The notes: generated from the letters alone by a model not told the origin. A DNA stretch of 64,000 bases from Stomoxys calcitrans (GCF_963082655.1 NC_081556.1:71161227-71225226); one strand, 5' to 3'; shown: positions 34,811-47,574, counted from the stretch's first letter. A program made the numbers and translations.

Positions 34811-35476
34811 TTTTTATATCCACCATATAATCTAGTAATTCCGTTTGTAACACCTCGAAATATTGATCTTCGGCCCCACAATGTATATATATTCTTGATC
34901 ATCATTACATTCTGAGTTGAACTAGCCAAGTCCGTCTGTCCGTGCGTCTGTCGAAATCACGATAGAAGTCGAACTCGTAAAGCTAGCCGCTTGAAATTTT
35001 GCACATATACTTAATATCGATGTAGGTCGTTGGTGATTTCAAATGAGCCAAATCGGTTCAGATTTAGATATAGCTCTCATTCCTTCCAACAACCATGCCA
35101 AGTACGATCCAAATCGGTCTATAACCTGATATAGCTCTCATATAAACCGATCTGCCGATTTGACTCCGATTTCGCTGAAATTTTGCACACGGTGTTCTGT
35201 TAAAACTTTCAACAACTGTGCCAAGTTCGGACAAAAACCTGATATAGCTCCCATTTAAACCGATCTCACGAATTGATTTCTTGAGGCATTACAAGCCGCG
35301 ATTTTTATCCGATTTGGCTGAAATTTTGCATATAGTGTTCTGTTGTGACTTTCAACAACTGTGCCAAGCGCGGTCCAAATCGGTCTATAACCACATATAG
35401 CTACTATATTGGAGCAGAATCCATGGTGGTGGGTTCCCAAGATTCAGCCCGGCCGAATTTAGCACACTTTTACTTG
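34811..35476 (+). mobile_element. DINE-1-like element, GGTTCCC-end subfamily
   Basis: A full-length but old copy: a worn 5' end (TATATCCACCATATAATC), TGTATATATATTCTTGATC, a GTCCGTCTGTCCGTGCGTCT tract, three modules, then GGTGGTGGGTTCCCAAGATT, hairpin TTCAGCCCGGCCGAA and CTTTTACTTG. A second DINE subfamily begins within five bases of its end. Confidence 0.85.
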
Positions 35477-35479
35477 TCT

Positions 35480-36748
35480 TTTTATACCCACCACCGAAAG
35501 ATGGGGGTATACTCATTTTGTCATTCAATTTGCAACACATAGAAATATCTATTTCCGACCCAATAGAGTATATTTTTGATCAGCGTAAAAATTTAAGACC
35601 ATCTAGCAAAGTCCGTCCGTCTTTCCGGCTGTCTGTTCATCACGCTACAGTCTTTAAAAATAAAGATATTGAGCTGAAACTTTGCACAAATTCTTTTTTT
35701 TTGTCCAAAAGCAGGTTAAGTTCGAAGATGGGCTCTATCGGGCTATATTTAGATATAGCCTCCATATAGACCGATCCGTCGATTTAGGGTCTAAGGCCCA
35801 AAAAACCCACATTTATTATCTGATTATGCTGAAATTTGGGTCAGTGAGTTGTGTCAGGCCAGTCAACATCCTTCTTCAGATCGGCCCAGATTTGGATATA
35901 GCTGCCATATAGACCGATCTCTCAATTTAATGTCTTAGGTCCATAAAAGTCGCATTTATTGTCCGAATTAGCCAAAATTTGGGACGGTGAGTTGTGCTAG
36001 ACCCTTCGATGTCTTTCTTCAATTTGGCTTAGATCGGTCCGGATTTGGATATAGCTGCCATATAGACCGATTTCTCTATTTAAGGTTTCGGGCCCATGAA
36101 AAGCGTATTTATTGTCTGATTTCGCCAAAATTGGGGACAGATCTGGATATAGCTGCCTTACAGACCGATCTCTCGATTTAAGGCTTTGGTCCCATAAAAG
36201 ACCCATTTATTGTCCGATGTCGCCGAAGTTTGGGACAGTGAGTTGTATAAGGCCCCTCAATATCCTTCTTCAATTTGGCCCAGATCGGTACAGGTTTTAT
36301 TATAGCTCTCGAATTAAGGTTTTGGGCTCATAAAATGCGCATTTATAGTCCAATGTCGCTGAAATTTGTCACAGTGAGTTGTGTTTGGGCCTTCGACATC
36401 CTTCTTTAATTTGATCTCTCTGTTGTGCCTCATAAAAGGCACATTTACAATATAATCCGATTTCGCTCCAATTTGACACAGTGACTTATGTTAGGCTTTT
36501 CGACATCCGTGTCGTATATGGTTCACATCGGTCTATATTTGGATATGGCTACCAAAAAGACCAATATTTTGTTTTGCCAAATTGAACAATGGCTTGTTTT
36601 AATCCGACCATATTTCAATAAAGTTGCTATGGGGGCATAAATTATGCATTTTTCAACGGATTATGACGAAAGGTGGTTTACATATATACCCGAGGTGGTG
36701 GGTATCCAAAGTTCTGCAATTCGGCCGAACTTAATGCCTTTTTACTTG
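35480..36748 (+). mobile_element. DINE-1-like element, GGTATCC-end subfamily, complete
   Basis: It starts TTTATACCCACCACCGAAAG, with GGGGGTATACTCATTTTG and a GTCCGTCCGTCTTTCCGGCT tract. About seven modules with GATATAGCTGCCATATAGAC follow. It ends GAGGTGGTGGGTATCCAAAG, a reduced hairpin and TTTTTACTTGTT. It is the best plus-strand reference copy of this subfamily here. Confidence 0.88.
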
Positions 36749-38685
36749 TTTATTCATGTCAATATTTTTACAAATTATGCAGATTTTACACATGCCTTCA
36801 AAAATACTCATTTAATATATTGTAGAAAGAAGTAATACAAAATCTAAAACTTGTAAAGATTTTCCACTCATGCAGTAATACTGCAGTATGTATGCCCTAA
36901 AGATTAGGAATTGTTACAGTTTTTGGTGGTTGGGTGGCCCCCAGACTAAAACTGGCAAACAATCGATATTAGCTCCATTCGATTGTTTCGATATTTTTCT
37001 TCGTTACCATCGGAAAATTTGCAAAAAATGCATATTCTCCAAGAAAACACGTAAAAACGTCTAAATTCGACAATAGCCAATCAGCTATACTGGAGATATA
37101 TTCGAGAGGTTGGTTGACCCGTCTCCATCCAAGGTTGTATTAAAAGCGCCTTACAAATGTTTGGTCTGAATACTGTAAACTCTTCCTGGGCTTTGCGCTT
37201 CTAATCTATACTATCGCCCAAAATTGCAATTTCCCACACTTAAGACCATGACCGAGAAATTGTGTTTTAGCTCAGTTTACATGATTTTTATTAACAAAGT
37301 AAATTTGTCTTAATTTTGAAGGTTTGCTATTAAAAAGCCAATGTTTGGCTTATTATGGAATTGTTGGTTAACCCAATAATTTTTAGTAATAAAGGTTACA
37401 TTTCGACAGTGCCGTGGATTATTTGCCAGCTTTACTCCAGACTCTCGGATTCAAACATAGAATCAGATTCATACTCTATTCCTTTAACTTGAGTATCATG
37501 TTACCATAGACCCATATTGTCTCTATCGACCTAAGTGACGATTTGGGATTAAGGCAGTTCGCAGATACATATAGCCAAAGTTGGAAAAGAATGCAGACAA
37601 ATGTGCCAAACTCTACGCCCTTGTGAAAATGTCAGGAAAATCGGTTCAGCTGTTTTTTTAAGTCAATACGCCGCAAACTATAAACAAAGTGCAACACTTA
37701 GACTTTTATGTACAAACACATGTTATAATAATAAGATGGTTTTAAATATCAATGTACGAGTATATATATATATACGAAGGATGCAATCAATTTATGTAGA
37801 TTCATCATAATTGTCGCCGCAAAGAAAATCGTTAAGGCAACATATAATTTTATGGTGTTATGTGGTGTTAGGTGCATTTTTCTCGCTCTGTATATTTGAT
37901 ATGCAAAGAAGAAAAACGGAAAATGCAATTTTTCTTTATTGAACATATTACTATTATTGTTTTTCTAGCAATGTGAACTGACAAGTGCTGCGCTCTAAAA
38001 TCCAGTCAACATCTTGACACTATAATTATAAGGATTCCTTTGGTATGCTCAAGTAGTTGCACCATGTGCGGTTGCTAGCTTGTTATTGCAGCATTAAAGG
38101 TGGAGCAAACAAAAACTTGCAACCAATGATTATAGACCACATCAATTACGGGACAACACAAAATTGTGGTAGCACCGTTGGTCGGTGCTACCGCAATAAA
38201 ATTTTGCATAACTACAAGGTAAGACAATTAGCGCAAATGCTTGGATGCACTGTGAGAAATGTTTCCAAGGTCCTTCAGAATTTCACTTTTTATTAAAAAA
38301 TAAAAAAACAGAGCTAGAATGAACTTAATTAAAATGCTTAGTTTGATTTAAAATCGAATAAGAATTAATGTATACACACTAGAGTGTCCCATAAGACGAA
38401 CATTTTTATACAATTCCTTTGATTTCAATAAGCTAAATACGAATTATTATGACGATCGGTTACCGATAAGACGTGCCACGGCGTTCAAAGTTGGAAAAAT
38501 AACACTTTTTAGGATCAATTGGAGGATTGTATGTCTTAGCACTTAATTTTAGAACAGAGTAAACATTTATATGGCACTTATTGTTAATTAAACACAAGTT
38601 ACACCTAGAACCACTAATAGTTTACCGATTGACTGAGAATTACTTCCCAGTTTGATCTAGCCATGTCCGTCTGGCCACGAATCCG
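36749..38685. other. intergenic, no recognised gene
   Basis: Contains no supported ORF. Notable small items are a TATATATATATA run near 37760, a perfect hairpin at 38168-38192, and, next to the following DINE copy, a stray GATCTAGCCATGTCCGTCTG (38653-38672) from an older DINE. Confidence 0.4.
38168..38192. other. perfect 10-bp hairpin, unknown role
   Basis: The stem GGTAGCACCG pairs exactly with CGGTGCTACC across the loop TTGGT. No T run follows, so it is not a simple terminator, and there is no histone-type context. Its role is unknown. Confidence 0.8.
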
Positions 38686-39672
38686 TTTTTATACCCTCCA
38701 CCATAAGATGGGGGGTATACTAATTTCGTCATTCTGATTGTAACTACTCGAAATATTCGTCTGAGACCCCATAAAGTATATATATTCTTGATCGTCGTGA
38801 CATTTTATGTCGATCTAGCCATGTCCGTCCGTCTGTCTGTCGAAAGCACGCTAACTTCCGAAGGAGTAAAGCTAGCCGCTTGAAATTTTGCACAAATACT
38901 TCTTATTAGTGTAGGTCGGTTGGTATTTTAAATGGGCCATATCGGTCCATGTTTTGATGTAGCTGCCAAAAAAAACCGATCTTGGGTCTTGACTTCTTGA
39001 GCCTCTAGAGTGCGCATTTCTTATCCGATTGGAATGAAATTTTGCACGTAGTATTTTGTTATGATATCCAAAACTGTGCCAAATATGGTTCAAATCGGTC
39101 CATAACCTGATATAGCTGTCATATAAACAGATCTGGGGACTTGACTTCTTGAGCTTCTAGAGGACGCAATTCCTATCAGATTTGCCTGAAATTTTGTACG
39201 ACTATGTCAAATAAAGTACAAGTCGGTTCATAACCTGTTATAGCTGCCATATAAACCGATCTGGGATCTTGACTTCTTGAGCCTCTAGAGGGCGCAATTA
39301 TTATCCGATTTGCCTGAAATTTTGTACGACGGATTCTTTCATGACCATCAACATACGTGTTTATTATGGTCTGAATCGGTCCATAGCCCGATACAGCTCC
39401 CATATAAATCGATCTCTCTATTTTACTTTTTGAGCTCACAATGAGCGCAATTCTTATTCGAGTTGGCTGACATTTTACACAGGTCTCCAACATATAATTT
39501 AATTGTGGTCCAAACCGGACCATATCTTGATATCGCTCTAATAGCAGAGCAAATCTTTTCTTATATCCTGTTGTGCCTAAGAAGAGATGGCGGGAAAAGA
39601 ACTTGACAAATGCGATCCATGGTGGAGGGTATATAAGATTCGGCCCGGCTGAACTTAGCACGCTTTTACTTG
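38686..39672 (+). mobile_element. DINE-1-like element, complete reference copy
   Basis: It has all parts in order: a 5' end TATACCCTCCACCATAAGAT with GGGGGGTATACTAATTTCG, ATAAAGTATATATATTCTTG, GATCTAGCCATGTCCGTCC with a GTCY tract of five units, modules of about 153 bases, ATGGTGGAGGGTATA, hairpin TTCGGCCCGGCTGAA and CTTTTACTTG. The early part matches the block order of Drosophila INE-1/DINE-1. Confidence 0.9.
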
Positions 39673-40254
39673 TTTGTTATCATTTGTCGCATTTGTTTTC
39701 CAATCATCGCGAAATTGGTTGAGGTTTTGATATAGCACCCGGTGTTTACCTATTTGAACGAAATTTGGTATGGGGTGGCCTTTTACCCATCTGAAAACCT
39801 CCCTTGAATTTCATCTAAATCAGTTCAGATTTTGGATATGCAAATGCAAATCTGCCCTTGAACATTCCATTAAGGAATTCACATATCAATGAGTGCTGTT
39901 GAATTCAATTTTAAGCTCAATAATAAGCGATCTTCTCTTTATAGCCGAGTCCAAACGACGTGCCGCAGTGCGACACATTGTTGGAAAAAAGGGTTTGGAT
40001 ATAGTTCCCCTATACAATCGAATTCGCTTAATTGAACAACTTTTAATTGAAAAAAATTATGTAATTAAAAAACAACTCTTGAACTTATTGATTTCAAGGA
40101 CTGTGTAACACATCCGGTTAATTGCGAAATCGCTTAATTAAAATACAAATGTATGCCAAAAAAATTCAATTCAAATATATAAACTCCGCCTAATTGAAAA
40201 TATTAATTTTAATATTTTTACATTCGTTTAAAGTTACGATTTACCCATTACCGA
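39673..40254. other. intergenic with an unclassified dispersed repeat
   Basis: About 39845-39965 (GAACATTCCATTAAGGAATT, TATCAATGAGTGC, TTTATAGCCGAGTCC, GTGCCGCAGTGCGACAC) recurs in better form at 54755-54893. The class is unknown and no terminal repeats are seen. Confidence 0.45.
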
Positions 40255-42400
40255 CTTTATAAAGAGTCAGAACACTGGACTAGGCAAAGAACCTTAAACG
40301 ATGACATCAGGCAGTGCAGTGACAGGAAATGCAATGCAGTCTAAAGAACAGGGAGCAGACGATGAGATCATTACCTACTCCCAAGATGCCCATTTACTGG
40401 AGGACAAATGATTGAGGTAATCTAAACCTCCAACGGAGCAAGACTGCTATACACGCTCTGATGGAGAAAATCAGCAAGGGCAAGATCCATATTGTCTTAA
40501 TTCAGGATACATAAACGATCCATGGAGACGGTGGAGCTTTCGGAATAAGTTGAAAACCAACTGGAAAAAATTCGGAAGGCTACTCAGAGGAATTTAGATT
40601 GTCCAATAATTAGGGGCCCTTCGAAGATAGTTGTCCTCTTCGGGAAAGGAAATCAGCCCCAGAAAAACCTTGGATGACCGGGGAGATTCGCAATATTGGG
40701 AAAGAGGTCCGCAGACTTTTTAACAGAGCACGTCGTAAAAAAGCGGAAGTTTATTGGGATGTGTATTACACTCGGCTTAAGGAATACAAGAAGATTACCA
40801 GAGCGGCAAAACGTGCCTCCTGGAAGCTTTTCGTTAATGACGCCGCCAAGATAAAAAAGCTTCTCTCTAAAATCCATGTCCAAACTCAAACTTTAGTAGA
40901 CGACATAGGAGTGAGAGCAAAGACAACGGAGGACATGTTGAGGCTTTTGATGAAAACCCATTTTCCACAGGATACGACGGGACTCACGGAGACACCGGAA
41001 TCTTGGAATAATGACGTTGATGGAAGGTTTATAATAATGGAATTTATGGTAAAGGAATCCTTGAGGAGCTTCAAACTATTTAAGTCACCCGGACTCGGAA
41101 ATGGCACAAGGCACGCCACAGAGCGCCATTTTATCGCCACTCCTATGGGTGACCATAATAAATGACCTATTGCGGATGCTGACTGAGAAGGAATGACCTA
41201 TTACGGATGCTGACTGGTGAACTGCTATGGAGAAAAAGTGCAACACAATGACCATAAAACAGGTTCAGAGAACATGTTGTCTTGTCATAGGCGGAGCAAT
41301 GACGACCACGCCCAATAGGGCACTGGAAACTAGATATCCGACCCATTGACATACATATTAAGTGTGACATACAGATTAAGGCGATGGGAGAAAGGATTGA
41401 GAATGGGATCAGTTTATACCATCGCGGTATAATCGAGACGACGATAGGAAACCTGGAAGGAAGGGAAGAGGTTTCTGATCGGATACCTGAGATGAACCTT
41501 GAAGTCGAGTGCGAGGCACAGTCTTGGATTGTCGGAACCCCAGCATTGCCATCTGGAAGATCATGTTACACGGATGGATCAAAGCTAGAGGACAGAGTAG
41601 GCCTGGGGGTCTACGCTGAGAACCCAGGGACTGAGATCTATTTTAGACTGTCTGACCATAATACGGTCCAGCAGGTGTGAACATCTTTACCAACGAATGT
41701 GAACATCTTTACCAACAGTAAAATTGCCATAACGGCAATAACAACCAGGACAATAAGGTCACGAACAGTCAGTCTTACAGTCTAAGAAGGAGATTAACGC
41801 CTTCTCTGAGGATGGCAAAATCCGCATCGTTTGGGTGCCGGGACATAACGGAGTAAGGGGAAATGAAAGGGCAGACGATTTGGCGGTGAAGGCCAGAGGA
41901 CTGCCGTCAATAAAATTGGTTAACCCGTAGCTTTTCGGGTCGACGCATTCCAAGTTAAGGGAGTGGCGAGGCTATTATTGAAAGGAAGTAAGAAGGAGGT
42001 CAGTATAGCTATTGGTATCATAACGGGACAGATGGGACTACGAGCTCACTTATGTAAAATCGGTGCGGCAAGTGATAGTATGTGTAGGGCATGCGGTGAA
42101 GATGATGAGACGTTGGAGCATTTCCTATGTAATTGCCCGGCTTTCGTGTCCAACAGATACCGGCACTAGGTGGAGACACAATATCAGACATGAACCAACT
42201 TAGGGGAGTGGTATTGAAAGCAATAAAGGATTTTGTAAATAGCACGGAATTCTTAACATAAAAATTTTCTTTTAGAGATTACTTTATAGTTTTTAGAGCA
42301 CACAACAAGCCGATTACTCGCTTAGGTTATGTCCATAGTGGCATGGGCGGATTTATATTTGCACCCTCTTTTCAACCTAACCCTACCTAACTAATTGCAC
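40255..42400 (+). mobile_element. LINE family 1, long broken copy
   Basis: This copy holds, in order: a 5' segment also found at 63770-64000, the start of the endonuclease (TALMEKISKGKIHIVL, about 40455-40500), a linker ORF at 40674-41100 (VRRLFNRARRKKAEVYWDV), an RT piece (SPLLWVTIINDLLRML near 41140), RNase H at 41500-41690 (GLGVYAENPGTEIYF), a C-terminal Cys/His motif (CRACGEDDETLEHFLCNCPA, 42083-42142) and a CCTAAC-type tail. Large parts of the endonuclease and RT are deleted. Confidence 0.8.
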
Positions 42401-42496
42401 TAGTACTACCTAACTAATTGCACTAATATTTTTATAATTACAGATCGTTTAATTACATAGCCTTTAACTTGTCTGAAGTTCTGCCAATGGAAAACA

Positions 42497-43000
42497 TAGT
42501 CTATAACCTGATATAGCTGCCATATAAACCGATCTTGGGTCTTGGCTTCTTGAGCTTCTAGCGAGAGCAATTCTTATCCGATTTGGCTGAAGTTTTGCAC
42601 ATATAGATTTGGTATGACTTCCAACAATTGTGTCAAATATAGTTTAAATCAATCGTCAACCTGATGAAGCTGCCATATTAATAAATCTCCCGATTAGACT
42701 TCTTGAGCCTTTAGAGGTTCAAATGGGTTCATTTGATATAGGTGCCATATACATAAACCGATCTCCCAAATTGACTTTCTAAGCCTTTTAAAGGCGCAAT
42801 TATTACTCGATTTGCATGAAATTTTGGTGTTGAGATTTTGATATGACTTGTACGGCATGACAGCTACGTTCCATATTGGTCAATAACTCGATATAGCTCA
42901 TATATATTTGAAAAATCAATCAAAGAACTTGACAAATGCGATCCATGGTGGAGGGTATAAAAGATTCGGCCCGGCCGAACTTAGCACACTTTTACTTGTT
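42497..43000 (+). mobile_element. DINE-1-like element, 5' truncated
   Basis: Three to four modules, the region AAAGAACTTGACAAATGCGA, ATGGTGGAGGGTATA and a clean hairpin TTCGGCCCGGCCGAA with CTTTTACTTG remain. The 5' end and GTCY tract are missing. Confidence 0.85.
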
Positions 43001-43639
43001 TTAAAAAAACTTCGAATTTATTTTTTACTGGGATGAGAAATGAAGTTTTATTATTGAAGCAACAATCGGGGCGCTTGGACATAACGTTGATTTTTCGATA
43101 AGTAAATCAAACATTCAGAGAAATATTTCTTTTAAAAATGTATAACATCTTATTGTCGTGCCGAAATTGGAAAACTCTTCTGTCAACTCTTCTGTCGTCA
43201 ACAAGCCCAATCGATTGTTGATTGGAATCTTGACAAGTAGCAAATTCTTTGTTGCGATTCAACTACATCCAATACAGGTCGTATTAATAGCGCTTGCGTC
43301 CTTATTGAACGGAAACTTGATCATGGTTTATTGATTTTCCATGTAGTCAACAGGTTTTGAATTGGTTTTAAAGTAGTATTTAAGGGAAAGGTCACGAAAA
43401 TAACCACTAGTCCGGAAAATTATCTATTCAAAAGGTTTGAGAAAGCTAAAAAAGATTTATCCTGAAAAAATACAGAGTTGCGGAGAAACTTTATCCAGTG
43501 TTAGTGCTGCAGATATTGAGAGACTGATCGAATTTTACCAACTTGATCTTTCGATAATATTTGTTGGTGGAAACTTTCAACATTCGATCACCAGGTGTCA
43601 TGCATCAGTCGAGGTGGATGGCAAGAGCAATTTTCTTTG
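43001..43639. other. intergenic, nothing recognised
   Basis: No supported gene. The 87-codon plus-strand ORF at 43437-43700 runs into the DINE element and is not convincing. Confidence 0.45.
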
Positions 43640-44550
43640 TATACCCTCCACCATAGAATGGGGGTCATTCCGTTTGCAACACTTTGAAATATTGGTATAA
43701 GACCATATAAAGTATATACTCTTGATCGCCATGACATGTCCGTCCGTCTGTCTGTCTGTGGAAAGCATGCTAAGTTGCGGAGGAATAGGCGCTTGAAATT
43801 TTGCAAAAATACTTTCTATTGTTGTGGGTCTGTTGTGATTGTAAGTGCGCCATATCCGTCCATTTTTAGATGTAGCTGTCATATAACCTGATCGGATCTA
43901 AACTTCTAGTTCCTCTAGAGAGCGCAATTCTTTCCCGATTTGGCTGAAATATTGTACAAAGACTTCCAACAGATGTGCTATGTATGGTCTGTATCGATAT
44001 GTAACCTTATATAGCTCCCATATAAACCGGTCGGAAATTTTGCACAATGGCAATCCGATTTGGCTGAAATGTTGTACTATGACGTTTTCTATGACATTCA
44101 ACAGATGTGCTATGTATGGTCTGAGTCGGTAGGAAACCTAATATAGCTCCCATATAAACCGATTTTCCGATTATACTTTTGAGCATCCAGAGGACGTAAT
44201 TCCCATCTGATTTGCATAGTGAGTTTTTCTATGACCTCTAATATACGTGCCAAATATGTTATGAATCAGTCTACAACTGATATAGCTCCCATATAAAGCG
44301 ATCTCCCGATAATATCTTTTGAGCCTCTAGGGGGCGCCATTCTTATCCGATTTGGCCGAAATTTTGCACAATGGCATGGCATTCAAAATCAAAGTCAAGC
44401 ATTGTCCGAATCGGTCCATAACCTGATACATCTCCTTTAGCAAAGCAATTCTTATCCATTCTACTTTGTTTGCCCTTAAAGAGATACCGGACAAAGAACT
44501 TGACAAATGCGATTCTTGGTGGAGGATATATACTTAGCACGCCTTTACTT
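43640..44550 (+). mobile_element. DINE-1-like element, older copy
   Basis: It begins TATACCCTCCACCATAGAAT, has CATGTCCGTCCGTCTGTCTG, about six diverged modules, and ends GGTGGAGGATATATACTTAG. The hairpin sequence is deleted, as the text passes from GGATATATA directly to CTTAGCACGC. Confidence 0.85.
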
Positions 44551-45083
44551 ATTAAAAATACCGCTACTGAGTTCCCAATTCCAAATTACTGAGTTCTCAA
44601 TTCATAATTACAGGCACGGAACTTGAACTTTTTGAAGAATGAAGGCTTACAAAAAAATCGAAAGGATATTTCGAGAGCGGCTTTACCAGGAGCAGTTAAT
44701 TTAATGATCGACTTGGTTTAGTTGCAGTTGAACAGGATCAGAAGCAGTTCTTATTATGTTATGTGTAGGATTACCGGTTTATATGTCTTGATTGCAACAA
44801 GAAAATTTTAAAAAATAATTTCATTAATCGTGTTACATTAATAATAAATACCAAAACAAATTTGTAAATAATTTTTAGCAAAATATCGGTCGAATGTTGT
44901 AGTAACGAGCTTGTAAGTTTAAATCGGGCGTTACGTATATATGTGAGCTATATGCGCAACTGAACCTTTTTTGATAAAATTAAGCAGAGATGTCTAGACA
45001 TTTAAAAAAACAATAGTTACCAAATTTCGTGAAGATCAAATGTTGTAGCTACTTCGGCCATAAATATGTATGGAAGCTACATC
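44551..45083. repeat. unclassified repeat, left part
   Basis: From about 44880 the text (AAATCGGGCGTTACGTATAT, GTGAGCTATATGCGC) matches the old family near 12900-13060. It is interrupted by a LINE fragment at 45084 and resumes at 45453. Confidence 0.4.
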
Positions 45084-45452
45084 TTAATGGATCAAAGCTA
45101 GAAAAAAGAGTGGGCCTGGGATTCTTCATTGAGAACCCAGGGACTGAGATCTGTTTTAGACTGCCTGAACATAAGATGGTCCTACAGGCGGAGATCCGTG
45201 CGATCACGGAATGGGTGAGGTGGTGTGGTGTTAACGCGAGGACGTCGAGAATGAACATCTTTACGGATAGTAAATAGGTCATGAGGGCAATAACAACCAA
45301 AACGGTAGGGTCACTGAGGATGGCACGATCCGCATCGTTTGGGTGCCGGGCCATAACGGAGTAGGGGGGATGAAAGGGCAGACGATTTGGCGATGAAGGC
45401 CACGCGATGGTTTAACAACCGCACGCTCTTTTCAAACTATCTTAACCTAACC
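45084..45452 (+). mobile_element. LINE family 1 RNase H fragment with tail
   Basis: The readable RNase H region (GLGFFIENPGTEICF, QAEIRAITEWVRWC) is joined after an internal deletion to the 3' end and a CTTAACCTAACC tail. It sits inside an older repeat whose halves continue on both sides, as expected for a truncated insertion. Confidence 0.8.
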
Positions 45453-45596
45453 TATCTCTAAATCTGTATCAATTTGGATGAAATTTAACAGAGGTTTTCC
45501 GATGGGTAAAACGCCACAGCTACGAAATTCGGTACGAATCGGCTAAATTTTTTTGATTTTTTTTACATTTAAATGTTGTTGTTTTTTATTAAACTC

Positions 45597-45735
45597 TTTT
45601 TTCCAGTTTTCCAGATTAGTGCTACCTTTACTTTTTGCCGCCAGTGGGGTTTGAACATGGGTCCTCTCGTTTGCTAGTCAGGTGCGCTAACAACTCAGCC
45701 AACCACTTGCTTATAATGTGCGCGGCTAAAGGTAA
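45597..45735 (-). mobile_element. tRNA-headed SINE, second type
   Basis: The minus strand shows TGGCTGAGTTGTTAGCGC, which fits an A box, and ATGTTCAAACCCC, which fits a B box about 35 bases on. A non-tRNA body and a T-rich boundary at lower coordinates follow. The head differs from that of the SINE at 51593-51855. A decayed tRNA pseudogene is the alternative. Confidence 0.55.
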
Positions 45736-45765
45736 ACAAATGATATTGGTCTATGTTTGTTTTTT

Positions 45766-47560
45766 TATACCCTCCACCATAAGATGGGGGGTATACTAAT
45801 TTCGTCATTCTGTTTGTAACTACTCGAAATATTCGTCTGAGACCCCATAAAGTATATATATTCTTGATCGTCGTGACATTTTATGTCGATCTAGCCATGT
45901 ACGTCCGTCTGTCCGTCCGTCCGTCCGTCCGTCTGTCTGTCGAAAGCACGCTAACTTCCGAAGGAGTAAAGCTAGCCGCTTGAAATTTTGCACAAATACT
46001 TCTTGTTAATGTAGGTCGGTTGGTATTGTAAATGGGCCATATCGCTCCATGTTTTGATATAGCTGCCATATAAACCGATCTTGGGTCTTGACTTCTTGAG
46101 CCTCTAGAGTGCGCAATTCTTATCCGATTGGAATGAAATTTTGCACGACGTGTTTTGTTATGATATCCAACAACTGTGCCAAGTATGGTTCAAATCGGTC
46201 CATAACCTGATATAGCTGCCATATAAACCGATCTTGGGTCTTGACTTCTTGAGCCTCTAGAGTGCGCAATTCTTATCCGATTGGAATGAAATTTTGCACG
46301 ACGTGTTTTGTTATGATATCCAACAACTGTGCCAAGTATGGTTCAAATCGGTCCATAACCTGATATAGCTGCCATATAAACCGATCTTGGGTCTTGAATT
46401 TTTGAGCCTCTAGCGTGCGCAATTCTTATCCGATTGGAATGAAATTTTGCACGACGTGTTTTGTTATTACATCCAATAACTGTACCAAGTATGGTTCAAA
46501 TCGGTCCATAACCTGATATAGCTGCCATATAAACCGATCTTGGGTCTTGACTTCTTGAGCCTCTAGAGTGCGCAATTCTTATCCGATTGAAATGAAATTT
46601 TGCACGACGTGTTTTGTTATTATATCCAACAACTGTGCCAAGTATGGTTTAAATCGGCCCATAACCTGATATAGCTGCCATATAAACCGATCTTGGGTCT
46701 TGACTTCTTGAGCCTCTAGAGGGCGCAATTCTTATCCGATTGGAATGGAATTTCGCACGACGTGTTTTGTTATGATACCCAACAACTGTGCCAAGTATGG
46801 TTTAAATCGGTTCATAACCTGACATAGCTGCCATATAAACCGATCTTGGGTCTTGATTTCTTGAGCCTCTAGAGGGCAGAATTCTTATCCGATTTTAATG
46901 AATTTTTGCACGAAGTATTTCGTTATGATATCCAATAACTGTGCCAAGTATGGTTGAAATCGGTCCATAACCTGATATAGCTGTCATATAAACAGATCTG
47001 GGGATTTGACTTCTTGAGCTTTTAGAGGGCGCAATTTCTATCCGATTTGGCTGAAATTTTGCATGACGTATTTTATTTTTACTTTCAACAACTGTGTCAA
47101 ATAAGGTTCAAATCGGTTCATAACCTGATATAGCTGCCATATAAAACGATCTGGGATCTTGACTTCTTGACCCCTAGAGGTCGCAATTATTATCCGATAT
47201 GCCTGAAATTTTGTACGACGGATCCTCTCATGACCATCAACAAACGTGTTTATTATGGTCTGAATCGGTCTATAGCCCGATACAGATCCCATATAAATCG
47301 TTCTCTCTATTTTACTTCGTGAGCCCCAATGGGCGCAATTCTTATACGAATTGGCTGAAATTTTACACAGGTCTCCAACATATAAATTAATTGTGGTCCG
47401 AACCGGACCATATCTTGATATCGTTTTAATAGCAGAGCAACTCTTCTCTTATATCCTTTTTTGCCTAAGAAGAGATGCCGGGAAAAGAACTCGAAAAATG
47501 CGATCCATGGTGGAGGGTATATAAGATTCGGCCCGGCCGAACTTAGCACGCTTTTACTTG
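45766..47560 (+). mobile_element. DINE-1-like element, long copy with about nine modules
   Basis: Complete from TATACCCTCCACCATAAGAT through the GTCY tract (45901-45939), about nine modules of 153 bases, to ATGGTGGAGGGTATA, hairpin TTCGGCCCGGCCGAA and CTTTTACTTG. Neighbouring modules between 46080 and 46620 are nearly identical to each other, so they multiplied in place recently. It is very similar to 52751-54219, which has about two modules fewer. Confidence 0.92.
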
Positions 47561-47574
47561 TTTTTTCCTACTCT

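Noticed and set aside
45766..47560. CRISPR-like regular repeats
   Set aside because: The 153-base modules have no unique spacers and belong to a eukaryotic mobile element.
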